Assembly (NCBI GenBank): GCA_027624075.1
Contig: JAQBUH010000007.1
Span: 1 to 64,000, forward strand
Direction: 5' to 3'
Length of the DNA stretch: 64,000 bases
DNA from: Chloroflexota bacterium
Lineage (GTDB): Bacteria > Chloroflexota > Dehalococcoidia > Lucifugimonadales > Lucifugimonadaceae
The translations under genes and the position numbers were made by a program. Below, in pieces: positions 1 through 8,265 of this stretch. The first letter of the stretch is position 1, and every line of letters begins with the position of its first letter. A model generated the notes under the pieces. That model ran no database searches. It saw only the letters and a program-made list of their open reading frames with translations, and was not told the DNA's origin.

Positions 1-621
1 GGGTCCGACCCCCGGGATTGTTTGCAGCAGGTCTGAGATCGTGGAGTAGGTCTCATCTTCGCTGATGAGTTGCTCCAGTCTCTGGTCTGCCAGGCCGGCC
101 TGCTTCTCGAGGTGGCGGACCGTAGAACGCAGGCTCCGCAGCACCTCGGGATCGGGCCAGGGAGAATGGGTTGCGGCCTCAATCCGGTTCCGCACTGAGA
201 AGACCTGCTGCTCGATCGATTCCCGGTGTCGCCTGAGCGACTTGACCTGTTCCTGGAACCTCTCTGGTTGGTGTGAGGGTACGACCTGCTGGGTTTGGCC
301 GAGCGATGCGAGCACCTGGGCATCCACCCGGTCGGTCTTTGCCCGTCTGCCGAGTGAGTTCGAGTACGCCTTGGTCCTTGCGGGGTTGATGACGGTGAAG
401 GCTATATCGGAGTTTGAGAGCTCGTCCAAAAGCACATGGTGGTAGGTGCTGGTGGGCTCGATTACGAACTGGAACACCTTATTGCTGGCGTGCTTGGCCT
501 GCGCCCACTTGACGAGCTTACGGATGCCGAGACGTGAGTTAGTCAAAGACACCCGGTTGTCTCCTGACGGGTCCGAAACATCCAAGGTGGCTTTCGAGAC
601 ATCAATTCCTAGATAATGCAT
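1..621 (-). CDS. IS110-family transposase (DEDD recombinase), C-terminus beyond window
   Basis: This encodes the N-terminal 207 residues of an IS110-type DEDD transposase, which moves its element through a RuvC-like active site. The start is ATG at 621, beginning MHYLGIDVSK. The expected acidic residues are visible as D7 (LGIDVSK), E55 (FVIEPTSTYHH), and D97 and D100 (KTDRVDA). The last codons read LLQTIPGVGP, which is the beginning of the helix-hairpin-helix Transposase_20 region of this family, so the frame is intact up to the edge. IS110 transposases are usually 320-420 residues, so about half is missing. The whole 621 bases are open in this frame. Identification as IS110 is firm; the subgroup is not resolved. 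Confidence 0.9.
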   Translation of the reverse strand, partial: MHYLGIDVSKATLDVSDPSGDNRVSLTNSRLGIRKLVKWAQAKHASNKVFQFVIEPTSTYHHVLLDELSNSDIAFTVINPARTKAYSNSLGRRAKTDRVDAQVLASLGQTQQVVPSHQPERFQEQVKSLRRHRESIEQQVFSVRNRIEAATHSPWPDPEVLRSLRSTVRHLEKQAGLADQRLEQLISEDETYSTISDLLQTIPGVGP

Positions 622-870
622 GGCGGTAGGTTCCCCCTCTGAAACCCGAGTTTGGCTGTTAATTCAAGCCGTTTGCGTTTGCGACCTCGTAGATACGGCC
701 TCAGGGGCCAAAATGCCGTTCGCAATTCGCTGGGAGGAGGGGGGCCTATCTGAGTTATGGGCTATTACGCCCAAGGGCAAGCACGGCCTCTGATCCCTCC
801 TCGGATGTAAAGATACGAGGGCACGACTCGAAACTTCACCGTGAACTAGGCCCGGAACACTAACCAGTTG
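622..870 (-). ncRNA. candidate bridge RNA region of the IS110 element
   Basis: This is the noncoding stretch directly upstream of the transposase start. Established work on IS110 relatives (IS621) places a structured bridge RNA in the long noncoding end beside the recombinase gene. Small hairpins are visible: TGGGC/GCCCA at 758-773 and CCTCG/CGAGG around a 12-base loop at 799-820. The exact RNA ends, its guide loops and the core dinucleotide cannot be set from one copy. Function is inferred from position and family. Confidence 0.4.
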
Positions 871-1061
871 AACTCAATGACAGCCTTTTGACGAGTGGAA
901 TTCAGGGCTGTTTTGCCCTTGTGCCCTGGGTTCTGACAGTACCAAACACCTATCGCGTAACAGGGAAACGACGCACGGAACCTGCACGCGACCCATACGT
1001 CCGCTAAATGGTGGCGTCGAATCTCGTTTCCATAAGCGCTGTGCGAGTATCATTGGGACAT

Positions 1062-2606
1062 ATGCACCACGAATCCGGTCCCAGAGACTCCACACACTCC
1101 AAGACAGACGCAGACTTGAGCGCACATACCCCGCGACGAGACCAATCGGTCTCGCGAGACAGAAACCCCGGCAGACCACCTGGCAGACCACAGGGCAGTC
1201 CAACGGAAGACGAACGCAGAGCCGGCCAATCAGGCGACGGCGGCAGGAGCCGGATCCCCAGGCGACGCGACGCAGTAGTCCGCCGCTCTGAGCCGCCCGT
1301 CACCGAACGGCGAGAGCCGACTCAACGGCAGGGCCAACCGGGCCATGCTCAGCAGGCAGTTGCCGTTAGCTCCGCCGGTGGCGCCACTGGCAACGGGTCT
1401 GGGACTGGCCTGAGCAATGCGGGCCCCGCAGCCGCAAGCCCGGCAACGCAGCCAGAGGCCAGACCACGGTACATCCGCTGGGGGATGATCGACCTCACCC
1501 CCGAGATCGCAGACTCCATCGCCGCGATGGGCTACCGTGAGCCCTCTGAGATCCAGCGGATCGCCATCCCGCCTCTGCTCGCGGGCCGTGATGTCGTCGG
1601 CCAGGCTGTGACAGGCTCCGGCAAGACCTCCGCCTTCGGCATACCCATGTGCGAATCGGTCGACCCCAACTCGCGCCGCGTGGAAGGTCTCGTACTCGTG
1701 CCCACGCGAGAGTTGGCGCAGCAGGTGGCGAAAGAGATCGCAACCGTCGGGGCAAAGCTCGGCGTGCGCGTCGTGGCCGTATACGGCGGAGAGCCAATCA
1801 ACAAGCAGATAGAGCTGCTTGAGCGGGGGGCGCCAATCGTCGTCGGCACACCTGGCCGGCTCAAGGACCACATGTCACGCCGCACACTCGACCTCGGCGG
1901 CGTGCGCTTCGCCGTGCTCGACGAGGCTGACGAGATGCTGGACATCGGCTTTGCGGATGACATGGAGTTTATCCTTCGCCACACCCCGGCATCCCGCCAG
2001 ACGGCGCTCTTCTCCGCCACCATCCCTGGCTTCATCCTGAAGCTTATCCGCCGCTACCTGGACGACCCGGTCTGGGTGAAGCTTGTAGACAAGTTCGACG
2101 GCATCGAGACCGCAGCCGAGGTGACGCAGTACTACTACGAGGTTGCAGAGCGGGACAAGATACGGGCGGCTCGAGTGGTGCTGGACGAGATGCCTGAGCT
2201 TGCTCAGGCGCTGATCTTCCGCAGAATGCAGATAGGAGTCGACAGGCTGGCCAGCGACCTTGACCGGGCAGGCTACCCGGTCAAGGGGATCCACGGCGGC
2301 ATGTCACAGCGCGACCGCGACCGCGTGATGAACGCTTTCCGTGACGGCTCACTGCGCGTGCTGATCGCCACGAACGTCGCAGCGCGCGGCCTCGATATCT
2401 CGACCATCACGCACGTCATCAACTACGACATGCCTGACAACGTCGAAGAGTATGTCCACCGCGTTGGCCGGACCGCCCGCATGGGCAAGGCAGGCACCGC
2501 GGTCAGCTTTGTCGGCGAGCACGATTACGAGATCCTGGGGAAGATTGTGGAGAGGGTCGGCGAAGACATAGTCGAGCGCCGCCTGCTCAAGATGTACGGC
2601 GGCTGA
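1062..2606 (+). CDS. DEAD-box ATP-dependent RNA helicase
   Basis: This is an RNA-dependent ATPase that remodels RNA duplexes, likely in ribosome assembly or mRNA turnover. Counted from ATG 1062, the Q motif lies at about 160 (GYREPSEIQ), motif I is AVTGSGKT with GSGKT at 185-189, DEAD is at 287-290, motif III is SAT in LFSATIP, and motif VI is HRVGRTAR at about 466. The core is complete and the protein ends shortly after it, in LLKMYGG. The odd part is the first 140 residues, a low-complexity segment rich in Arg, Gly, Pro and Gln. Such RNA-binding tails are more often C-terminal. The start is uncertain: ATG 1008 and ATG 1485 are also in frame, but 1485 would cut close to the conserved aromatic upstream of the Q motif. 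The gene stands alone. Confidence 0.92.
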   Translation: MHHESGPRDSTHSKTDADLSAHTPRRDQSVSRDRNPGRPPGRPQGSPTEDERRAGQSGDGGRSRIPRRRDAVVRRSEPPVTERREPTQRQGQPGHAQQAVAVSSAGGATGNGSGTGLSNAGPAAASPATQPEARPRYIRWGMIDLTPEIADSIAAMGYREPSEIQRIAIPPLLAGRDVVGQAVTGSGKTSAFGIPMCESVDPNSRRVEGLVLVPTRELAQQVAKEIATVGAKLGVRVVAVYGGEPINKQIELLERGAPIVVGTPGRLKDHMSRRTLDLGGVRFAVLDEADEMLDIGFADDMEFILRHTPASRQTALFSATIPGFILKLIRRYLDDPVWVKLVDKFDGIETAAEVTQYYYEVAERDKIRAARVVLDEMPELAQALIFRRMQIGVDRLASDLDRAGYPVKGIHGGMSQRDRDRVMNAFRDGSLRVLIATNVAARGLDISTITHVINYDMPDNVEEYVHRVGRTARMGKAGTAVSFVGEHDYEILGKIVERVGEDIVERRLLKMYGG

Positions 2607-2984
2607 TTTCCTTCGCCCTGTCCGGGTGTGGGATTTTTTCTCCCAGACAGTCCGCTCTCTATCTCCCTTGCGCTCGGGCGCAGCGAGCAGCGCCCCTACC
2701 AATATTGTCATTCTGAGCTTGACTGGCTCCGTTGACATCATCCTTCCCTGCAAGAGAGAGTGTGATTGAGGGTCGGCTGTTTTTTGTCATTCTGAGCTTG
2801 ACTCAGAATCTCTCGGCTGGCCGTTCGCCTCAGGTGAGGTCCCTCGACCCGCGAGCGGGTGTCCGCAGCCGGGATGACGCCTCTCCGGGGCTCCCGCATC
2901 CACTCACGCGGCCGCGTCTCGTGCAATACTCTCGTCCCGCGCTACCAAAACCCGTCCGCAACCCTGCCAGTTCAACTACCCACG
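2607..2984. repeat. gene-free stretch with palindromic repeat mosaic, copy R1 (2706-2878)
   Basis: There is no credible gene here. At 2706 begins TGTCATTCTGAGCTTGAC, which is broken off and followed by a GTTGACATCATCC module. A full unit at 2785-2822 contains the hairpin core TTCTGAGCTTGACTCAGAA. It continues into a CCCGCGAGCGGG hairpin and ends GGGATGACG at about 2878. The short open frames across this stretch are made of repeat sequence and are rejected as genes. Confidence 0.75.
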
Positions 2985-3347
2985 ATGCCAACCCGCTCTC
3001 GCACCGGACTACTCCACATCGTCGATGGCATTCGCTACTCGGTGAAGGGCTTTCGCGCCGCATGGAGCCACTCAGACGCGTTTCGCCAGGAAGTAGTCGT
3101 ATTCGCCGCAGCTGTCATCGCCGCCGTGTTCCTCGGTGACAGCGCCGTCGAGCGCGCTCTGCTCATCGGAATCCTCTTCCCGGTCCTCGCCGCCGAACTC
3201 GTCAACACCGCCATCGAGACGGTTGTCGACCGCATCGGCCTTGAGCGCAACGAACTCTCAGGCCGCGCCAAAGACCTCGCGGCGGCAACGGTCTTCACCA
3301 CAATCATCGCCGCCATCACCGTCTGGGCCATCGTGCTCTTCGGCTAG
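2985..3347 (+). CDS. dgkA: prokaryotic diacylglycerol kinase family protein (DagK/DgkA)
   Basis: This small integral membrane kinase phosphorylates diacylglycerol, or undecaprenol in Gram-positive homologues, recycling lipid intermediates of envelope synthesis. The 120-residue product matches the family's usual size of about 120. It contains an N-terminal amphipathic stretch (SRTGLLHIVDGIRYSVKGF), three hydrophobic segments (about 38-52, 58-75 and 97-118) and the family signature ELVNTAIETVVDRIG followed by RAKDLAAA. I chose ATG 2985 because the longer frame upstream runs into repeat DNA. No operon partner is adjacent; the next gene is convergent. Confidence 0.9.
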   Translation: MPTRSRTGLLHIVDGIRYSVKGFRAAWSHSDAFRQEVVVFAAAVIAAVFLGDSAVERALLIGILFPVLAAELVNTAIETVVDRIGLERNELSGRAKDLAAATVFTTIIAAITVWAIVLFG

Positions 3348-3539
3348 TTGCCGGACTCTGCCTGGCCGGACCGGGGCCCAACTCGGGGCGTAAACCAGCC
3401 GTGAATTGATGTTAACAACCGATAACATAATCGCCGCAAAGTCAACGCGGCACTGACCGGCCCGCAGAATCCGGGCGCCCACGCTGGGTACTGTCAGATC
3501 CGGCACTGCGAGGTCCGGATGATCAGATACCGGGGCAGG

Positions 3540-4364
3540 CTAAGACTGACCCTGCAGCTTTCGCCACTCCTCAGCCAGGTCTATGCAGCGCATGAAGCTG
3601 ACCTGCGGCCGCTCCTTGATGTGGCGGACCAGGCGGTCCAGCGCCTCCAGCCTGGCAAAGCGGCCCGTCGTGTGCGGGTGCATCGTCAGCATGAACGCCC
3701 GCCCCGCCCGGTATGCGCCGTCGAACTCCCACTCCCAAGCCGTCAGCACGTCCTGCGGAGTTGCCATCGGCGCGGTGCGGCCGGCCACAGGCGCGTAGGT
3801 GTAGTACGGCGCGTCATCCAGCGACCAGTGGACAGGCAGCTCGACAAGCCGCCGGTCCGGGTCGCCAACGAGGTACGGCACGTCGTCGCCCATCAGGCTC
3901 GAGTCATAGACGAACCCGCGCTCGTGCAGCAGGTTGAGCGAGTCTGCCGAAAGCTCCCATGACGGCGACCTGTACCCGCGCGGCCGCTCGCCTGTGATGC
4001 GTTCCAGGATGTCCGAGCCGTGGTCGAGGATCGCGCCCTCGTCCTCGCCGGGGCCGAGCGAGGATGGCGGCTCGTGCAGGTAGCCGTGGTGGGCTATCTC
4101 GTGGCCGAGCGCGGCGATGTCTCGGACCAGCTCTTCGTTGCGCTCGGCGACCCAGCCCGGCACGAAGAACGTGGCGGGGATGGAGTGCCGGGCGAGCAGT
4201 TCGAGGATGCGGCGCGTGCCGACCTTTGGGCCGAACTCACCCATTGAGATGACGCTCGGGTGGTCTGCCAGCTCAGGGTTGCGCCGCAGCGTTGCGGACG
4301 GGCCGTCGATATCGAAGGTCAGCGTGACGACGCACTGTGTGCGGTCCTGCCACATGCCGGTCAT
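3540..4364 (-). CDS. polysaccharide deacetylase family protein (PuuE/peptidoglycan deacetylase-like)
   Basis: This is a NodB-homology carbohydrate esterase 4 fold hydrolase. The 274-residue protein shows the metal-site elements: TLTFDIDGPS near residue 17 (Asp pair), HEIAHHGYLHEP near 90 (the HxxxH zinc ligands) and RGYRSPSWELS near 130. The C-terminal MLTMHPHTTGR holds the late His motif. Its resemblance is to the cytosolic PuuE/allantoinase-like branch, since there is no signal peptide. The start at 4364 is well supported by AAAGGAG eight bases upstream. It is the last gene of a leftward set after the Gfo/Idh/MocA and enolase-superfamily genes, suggesting use of a modified sugar or amide. 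The substrate is not predictable. Confidence 0.85.
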   Translation of the reverse strand: MTGMWQDRTQCVVTLTFDIDGPSATLRRNPELADHPSVISMGEFGPKVGTRRILELLARHSIPATFFVPGWVAERNEELVRDIAALGHEIAHHGYLHEPPSSLGPGEDEGAILDHGSDILERITGERPRGYRSPSWELSADSLNLLHERGFVYDSSLMGDDVPYLVGDPDRRLVELPVHWSLDDAPYYTYAPVAGRTAPMATPQDVLTAWEWEFDGAYRAGRAFMLTMHPHTTGRFARLEALDRLVRHIKERPQVSFMRCIDLAEEWRKLQGQS

Positions 4365-4423
4365 GTTTTTAGCTCCTTTGCCCGTGACCAAACGGTGTTG
4401 TGGCGTCACTCCCGCAGTCTGCT

Positions 4424-5416
4424 CTAAACCTGCTCCACCTCTACCGCTTTGCCCTGTTTCGCCGCCTCATACAGAGCCAGCACGGACGCCATGTTGCGGA
4501 GGCCGTCTTCGACAGGGAACTCTGGTTTCTTACCGTGCAGCACGCACTCCGAGAACTCGTCAAGCTGCACCTGGAAACGGTTCGTGCTCGTCATCTCCAT
4601 CACCTCATCTTTGCCGTCGCGGGTCACGATCACGGGCGACTTCTCATCGAACGCGTTCGGTATCGAGATAAGGCCCTTCGTTCCGGTCGCCTTGAACACC
4701 CTCTGCGACGGCCCCTCGACGCTGCTCCAGACATGCGCGACGGCGCCGCTGCCGGGGAACTTGAGGAAGCCGTTGAAGGTGGTGTCGACCTCCACTCCGG
4801 CGCGCTTGCGGTCGAAAGCGGCGGCGCTGACAGGCTCGGCGCTCATGGCGTACCGCACCGCGTAGACGGCGTAGCAGCCGGCGTCCATGAAGCTGCCGCC
4901 GGCAAGTGGCTTGCTGAGCCGGATGTCGTTCGGGTTGGCTGTGGTGAAAGACAGCCCGGCTTCGAGCGCTGTCACATCGCCAATCTCGCCGTCTGCGATC
5001 AGCTTACGTGCGACGCGCATCTGCTTGTTCCAGCGCGGCGTGAACGCCTCTACGAGCACGACGTTGTTGGCCTTTGCGGCCGCGGCCATCTCACGGGCCT
5101 CCGCCATGGTGGCGGACAGCGGCTTTTCGCACAGGATGTGCTTGCTGGCCTCGGCCGCCTTGATGGTCCACTCGTGGTGCATGGAGTTTGGAAGCGTGTT
5201 GATGACGGCGTCGATCTCGCTGCTGTCGATCATCTCCTGGTAGCTGCCGAATGCGAGCGGGATGCCGTGCTCTTTGGCGGCGGCTTCGGCTGAGGAGAGG
5301 TTGCGGCTGCTGACTGCGACGATCTCCGAGTTGGGCGATGTCTTCGCTGCGGGGACGTGCGCGGTGAAGCCGATGCGCGCCGTGCTGATGAGTCCGTATC
5401 TAACCGTGTCTGGCAT
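4424..5416 (-). CDS. Gfo/Idh/MocA-family NAD(P)-dependent oxidoreductase
   Basis: This is a 330-residue dehydrogenase of sugars or cyclitols. The N-terminal Rossmann fold opens with RYGLISTARIG. The conserved signature EKPLSATMAEA at about 95-105 carries the EKP lysine, typical of the active site of this family. The C-terminal half is the alpha/beta substrate domain (Gfo/Idh/MocA C). Length is normal. It lies 59 bases before the polysaccharide deacetylase and 114 bases after the enolase-superfamily gene, all leftward, so an operon of carbohydrate catabolism is plausible. A second family member is at 32.2 kb. The specific substrate is unknown. Confidence 0.9.
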   Translation of the reverse strand: MPDTVRYGLISTARIGFTAHVPAAKTSPNSEIVAVSSRNLSSAEAAAKEHGIPLAFGSYQEMIDSSEIDAVINTLPNSMHHEWTIKAAEASKHILCEKPLSATMAEAREMAAAAKANNVVLVEAFTPRWNKQMRVARKLIADGEIGDVTALEAGLSFTTANPNDIRLSKPLAGGSFMDAGCYAVYAVRYAMSAEPVSAAAFDRKRAGVEVDTTFNGFLKFPGSGAVAHVWSSVEGPSQRVFKATGTKGLISIPNAFDEKSPVIVTRDGKDEVMEMTSTNRFQVQLDEFSECVLHGKKPEFPVEDGLRNMASVLALYEAAKQGKAVEVEQV

Positions 5417-5530
5417 GATTTTCTTTGCTTTTTTTGTTGAGAGCCGGTGGCGGCAACCGCCAGTTCTCTGATGACGATCAATCCACCCTCCAACTCCCTC
5501 CCTCGTCGAGGACGGAGAAGAAGAGCAGGT

Positions 5531-6730
5531 TTAATCGTCAAAGAAGTCGGCGTCCTCTTCTCGCAGGTACTTTTTCGCCGCATCGACGTTGAACTTGATG
5601 CCCAGTCCCGGCGTGTCCCACACGTCGATATAGCTGTCCTTCACGATCTTGTCCTTCGGCGGCAGTCCCTCGATGATGTCGTACCACCAGTCAGGGTTGC
5701 CGGTCGGGTACTCGAACGCGATGTAGTTCTGCGGCAGCGTTGCGCACACCTGCACCAGCGCCGCAAGGCCGATCACGCCGTCGCCGGTGCCGTGCGGCGC
5801 CATCTGGATCCCGTGCAGATCCGCGTACTCCGCAATCCACTTCAACTCTGCTATGCCGCCAACGTCCATCGGGTCAGGCCCGACGACCGCGACCGCCCGC
5901 TTCTCAATCAGGTCGACAAAGTTCTGCCGCAGATATATCTGCTCTCCCGTGTGAATCGGCGTCGATGTCCTCATCGTCACATCGCGGTACAGGTCAGCCA
6001 GGACGTACGGCGTGTAGTCGCCCGTGATCATGTCTTCGAGCCACATCAGGTTCAGGTGCTCGAGGGCTTTCGCCAGCTTGAGCGCGTCCTGCGGGATGAC
6101 GCCGGGGCCGACGTCCAGCGCAAGCCCGACCTCATCCCCAAGCACGTCCTTCATCGCCTCGACGCACGCGATGGTGTGCTTGAGCCCGCGCTCCGTCATG
6201 GGGCCACGGTTCGGGTGCCTGGTCCCGGTCACGACCTCGCCGTAGTAGAAGTCGGGTATCCGAGTGGCCATTTGGCCGTGAAACGCGATGCCCTGCTTGA
6301 TGATGCTGAACTTCTGCGGCTGGTCTTTCATCCACTTCATATTCGCCGCCATGTCTTCAGGCGAGTAGCTGTCGAGATGTTTTCTGACGCTGCCGTTGTA
6401 GACGCGGACTTTGTCACGGACCTTCCCGCCAAGCAGCCGGTAGATGGGCTGGCCGGCCGCTTTTCCTGCGATGTCCCAGAGGGCGACTTCGATTGCGCTG
6501 ACCGCGGTGCCCCAGGGCTTGAACGCGCCCATGCGCCGCACGCGGTTCATCACGCGCTCGACGTCCCGCGGGTCTTCGCCGAGGATCATGTCCTTGTAGA
6601 AGAGGACGTGCGGCTTGAGGTAGGACTTGGCCTCTTCGCCTGCGCCGATGCCGTCGATCCCTTGGTCAGTGGTGATCCTGACGACCGGGTTTTTGCCGAT
6701 GATGGCGCATTTAAGATCGGTGATTTTCAT
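5531..6730 (-). CDS. mandelate racemase/muconate lactonizing enzyme family protein (enolase superfamily)
   Basis: A 399-residue acid-sugar dehydratase or racemase-type enzyme that abstracts a proton alpha to a carboxylate using Mg2+. The N-terminal capping domain (about 1-125) contains AVSAIEVALWDIAGKAAGQP, a strong family signature. The barrel carries metal ligands in ALDVGPG (D), WLEDM (E) and HTGEQI (E), and a late His in MAPHGTGDG. The C-terminus is GLGIKFNVDAAKK. The pattern is closest to the D-galactonate/mannonate dehydratase-like branch. ATG 6730 follows a GAGAGAG stretch, and just 13 bases upstream begins a 67-bp tandem repeat. Expansion of this superfamily is reported for SAR202 Chloroflexi, which fits the inferred host. 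Confidence 0.92.
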   Translation of the reverse strand: MKITDLKCAIIGKNPVVRITTDQGIDGIGAGEEAKSYLKPHVLFYKDMILGEDPRDVERVMNRVRRMGAFKPWGTAVSAIEVALWDIAGKAAGQPIYRLLGGKVRDKVRVYNGSVRKHLDSYSPEDMAANMKWMKDQPQKFSIIKQGIAFHGQMATRIPDFYYGEVVTGTRHPNRGPMTERGLKHTIACVEAMKDVLGDEVGLALDVGPGVIPQDALKLAKALEHLNLMWLEDMITGDYTPYVLADLYRDVTMRTSTPIHTGEQIYLRQNFVDLIEKRAVAVVGPDPMDVGGIAELKWIAEYADLHGIQMAPHGTGDGVIGLAALVQVCATLPQNYIAFEYPTGNPDWWYDIIEGLPPKDKIVKDSYIDVWDTPGLGIKFNVDAAKKYLREEDADFFDD

Positions 6731-6743
6731 TTTTCTCTCTCTG

Positions 6744-6970
6744 TGTCCCTGTTGGCGATGCGTGGGCGTTCTACTTCATCATCACCGGCTGGCGATGGTT
6801 TTTGTGCCTGTGTCCCTGTTGGCGATGCGTGGGCGTTCTACTTCATCATCACCGGTTGGCGATGGCTCTTGTGCCTGTGTCCCTGTTGGCGATGCGTGGG
6901 CGTTCTACTTCATCATCACCGGTTGGCGATGGTTTTTGTGCGTGTGTCTCGTTTCGCGATGCATGGGTCC
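6744..6970. repeat. 67-bp tandem repeat, three copies plus a degraded fourth
   Basis: The units start at 6744, 6811 and 6878, each exactly 67 bp and differing at only a few positions. A degenerate partial unit follows from 6945. Each unit begins TGTCCCTGTTGGCGATGCG and contains CTACTTCATCATCACCGG. Because 67 is not a multiple of three, no frame is constant across the array, which argues against a protein repeat. The array sits immediately 5' of the enolase-superfamily gene, so its transcript leader or promoter lies in or beyond it. Confidence 0.95.
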
Positions 6971-7551
6971 TTCGGCTTATCAGTCGCGCGATGTCTTGAT
7001 CCGCCACCCTGAGCCGGGGGGCCGTTTGCGGGCGCGGGTCAGGGTAGGGTCAGGTCCCCGGTGGCATTTTGTCATTCTGAGCTTGACTCAGAATCTCTCG
7101 GCTAACCGGTCTACTGAGAGACGCTGAATCAAGCTCAGAATGACGAGCATCCCAACCGCGCACCCGTCGGCAGGCCCTTGACCCGCAAGCGGATGCCCCG
7201 GCTCAAGACGGCGCCCCCTGCGCACTCACCAACCACTTCCCGGTATCGCTCCTGATTCGGGGCCGATTGTAGACCTCGGCGGGCTCTGCTGACATCATCC
7301 GTCTCCCATTTCGAGGAAGAGGGGCGATGGTCAGTGATAGGGGCTTCCGTGACTGATCATCCCGGCCGCTGGGCCCCCGCTTGCGGGTCGAGGGATCTTA
7401 CCGTTCAACCACGGTTAGCCGAGAGATTCTGAGTCTAGCTCAGAATGACAAATTCTCCCTGCTTGAGACCTCTCCTGGCAGGGAGCGAGAGTGCCAACAG
7501 AGCGACCTCGGTGTTGAGTTTTGTGGACGCAAATTCCCGGCACACTGGTCC
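6971..7551. repeat. palindromic repeat mosaic, copies R2 (7070-7144) and R3 (7364-7503)
   Basis: No gene is seen. R2 is a complete head-to-head pair: TGTCATTCTGAGCTTGAC... and, after GGCTAACCGG, its imperfect reverse complement ending AATGACG. A TGACATCATCC module lies near 7287. R3 is an inverted copy: CCCGCTTGCGGGTC, then GGTTAGCCGAGAG, the core, and CAGAATGACAAATTCTCCC, ending in CCTCTCCTGGCAGGGAG. Fragments of CCCGCAAGCGG and GGCAGGCCCTTGACC types are interspersed. Confidence 0.8.
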
Positions 7552-8205
7552 TCATCGAGGCAGTGGCTCAACCGCCTGCCGCCACATGTATATGAACGGC
7601 GCCACGCCGCTCGCTCTCTGGTTCGCCACCCGAAAGCCGAACCGCTCATAGAGTCGCTTGCCGCCTTCGGAGTCGGTCTCGAGATAGCACGGTTTCCCGG
7701 CGTCGTCTGCGAGGCGGCAGAACTCGCGCAGCAACGCCGATCCAACGCCTCGTCCCTGTAGCTCTGGTGAGACGCCAAGAATCGTGAGGTGACGGTGCGC
7801 CCACTTCGGGTGATTGCGGGCGACATCCCGGTAGAGCCCGAGCGTTGTCAGGAACCGCCACCGCATCGTACGGATCGCGTCGACCATTAAGCCTGCGCCT
7901 GCGATGCCGTCGGGCTCACAGTGTGGGGAGTCGCCGGAGATGAGCGCGCCGGCCGGCTGGCCATCGATTTCGGCGATAAGACCGCTGGCGCGGCGGTTTC
8001 GCACGACGCGCCGGTTGAGAGTCATGAGCCGTTTCCGGGCGTCGCCGCGTCCGAACATCTTCCGGGTGATGGCGTTGTCTGCGAATGCGTCTGCCAGCAG
8101 GCGGTCGACCAGTGAGAAGTCGTCCGGCGTCACCGGCCTGACAGAGACGGCTCGCTCTCCAGGCTGGCTTGCCGCGCCCGCGTGTTCGGCAGACGTGTCG
8201 CTCAT
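7552..8205 (-). CDS. GNAT-family N-acetyltransferase
   Basis: A 217-residue acetyl-CoA-dependent acyltransferase. Acetyl-CoA binding motif A is visible as LTILGVSPELQGRGVGSAL (QGRGVG, about residues 142-160), followed by the YERFGFRV motif near 190. A disordered stretch of about 18 residues precedes the domain, which starts at VSVRPVTPDDF. The substrate cannot be told; the long middle helix region (RTMRWRFLTTLGLYRDV) resembles uncharacterised GNATs. The gene is divergent from ilvD, with a 208-base gap holding a perfect palindrome. Confidence 0.88.
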   Translation of the reverse strand: MSDTSAEHAGAASQPGERAVSVRPVTPDDFSLVDRLLADAFADNAITRKMFGRGDARKRLMTLNRRVVRNRRASGLIAEIDGQPAGALISGDSPHCEPDGIAGAGLMVDAIRTMRWRFLTTLGLYRDVARNHPKWAHRHLTILGVSPELQGRGVGSALLREFCRLADDAGKPCYLETDSEGGKRLYERFGFRVANQRASGVAPFIYMWRQAVEPLPR

Positions 8206-8251
8206 GAGGTTGAGGCCCTGACGCGACCGGTCACACCGGCTTGAGCGCGCT

Positions 8252-8265
8252 TCCCGTTAACGGGA
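8252..8265. promoter_or_regulatory. 14-bp perfect palindrome, candidate operator
   Basis: TCCCGTTAACGGGA is fully self-complementary and lies in the divergent gap between the acetyltransferase gene and ilvD, about 150 bases upstream of ilvD. It is the size of a dimeric repressor site. The regulator is unknown and no second copy was noticed. Confidence 0.35.

Larger units (their letters stand above)
1..870 (-). mobile_element. IS110-family insertion sequence, incomplete
   Basis: This is the 5' portion of an IS110-type element: a leftward transposase gene that runs off the window edge, preceded on its upstream side by about 250-380 bases without a convincing gene. IS110 elements lack conventional terminal inverted repeats, so the outer boundary cannot be read from the sequence. 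The limit at about 870 is a guess, placed before the helicase gene. No second copy is present in the window. Confidence 0.6.

Noticed and set aside
65-445. Rightward frame opposite the transposase
   Set aside because: It is antisense to a gene with clear IS110 motifs.
6627-7127. Rightward open frames across the 67-bp repeat
   Set aside because: The frame cycles because the period is not a multiple of three; the frames are open only by composition.
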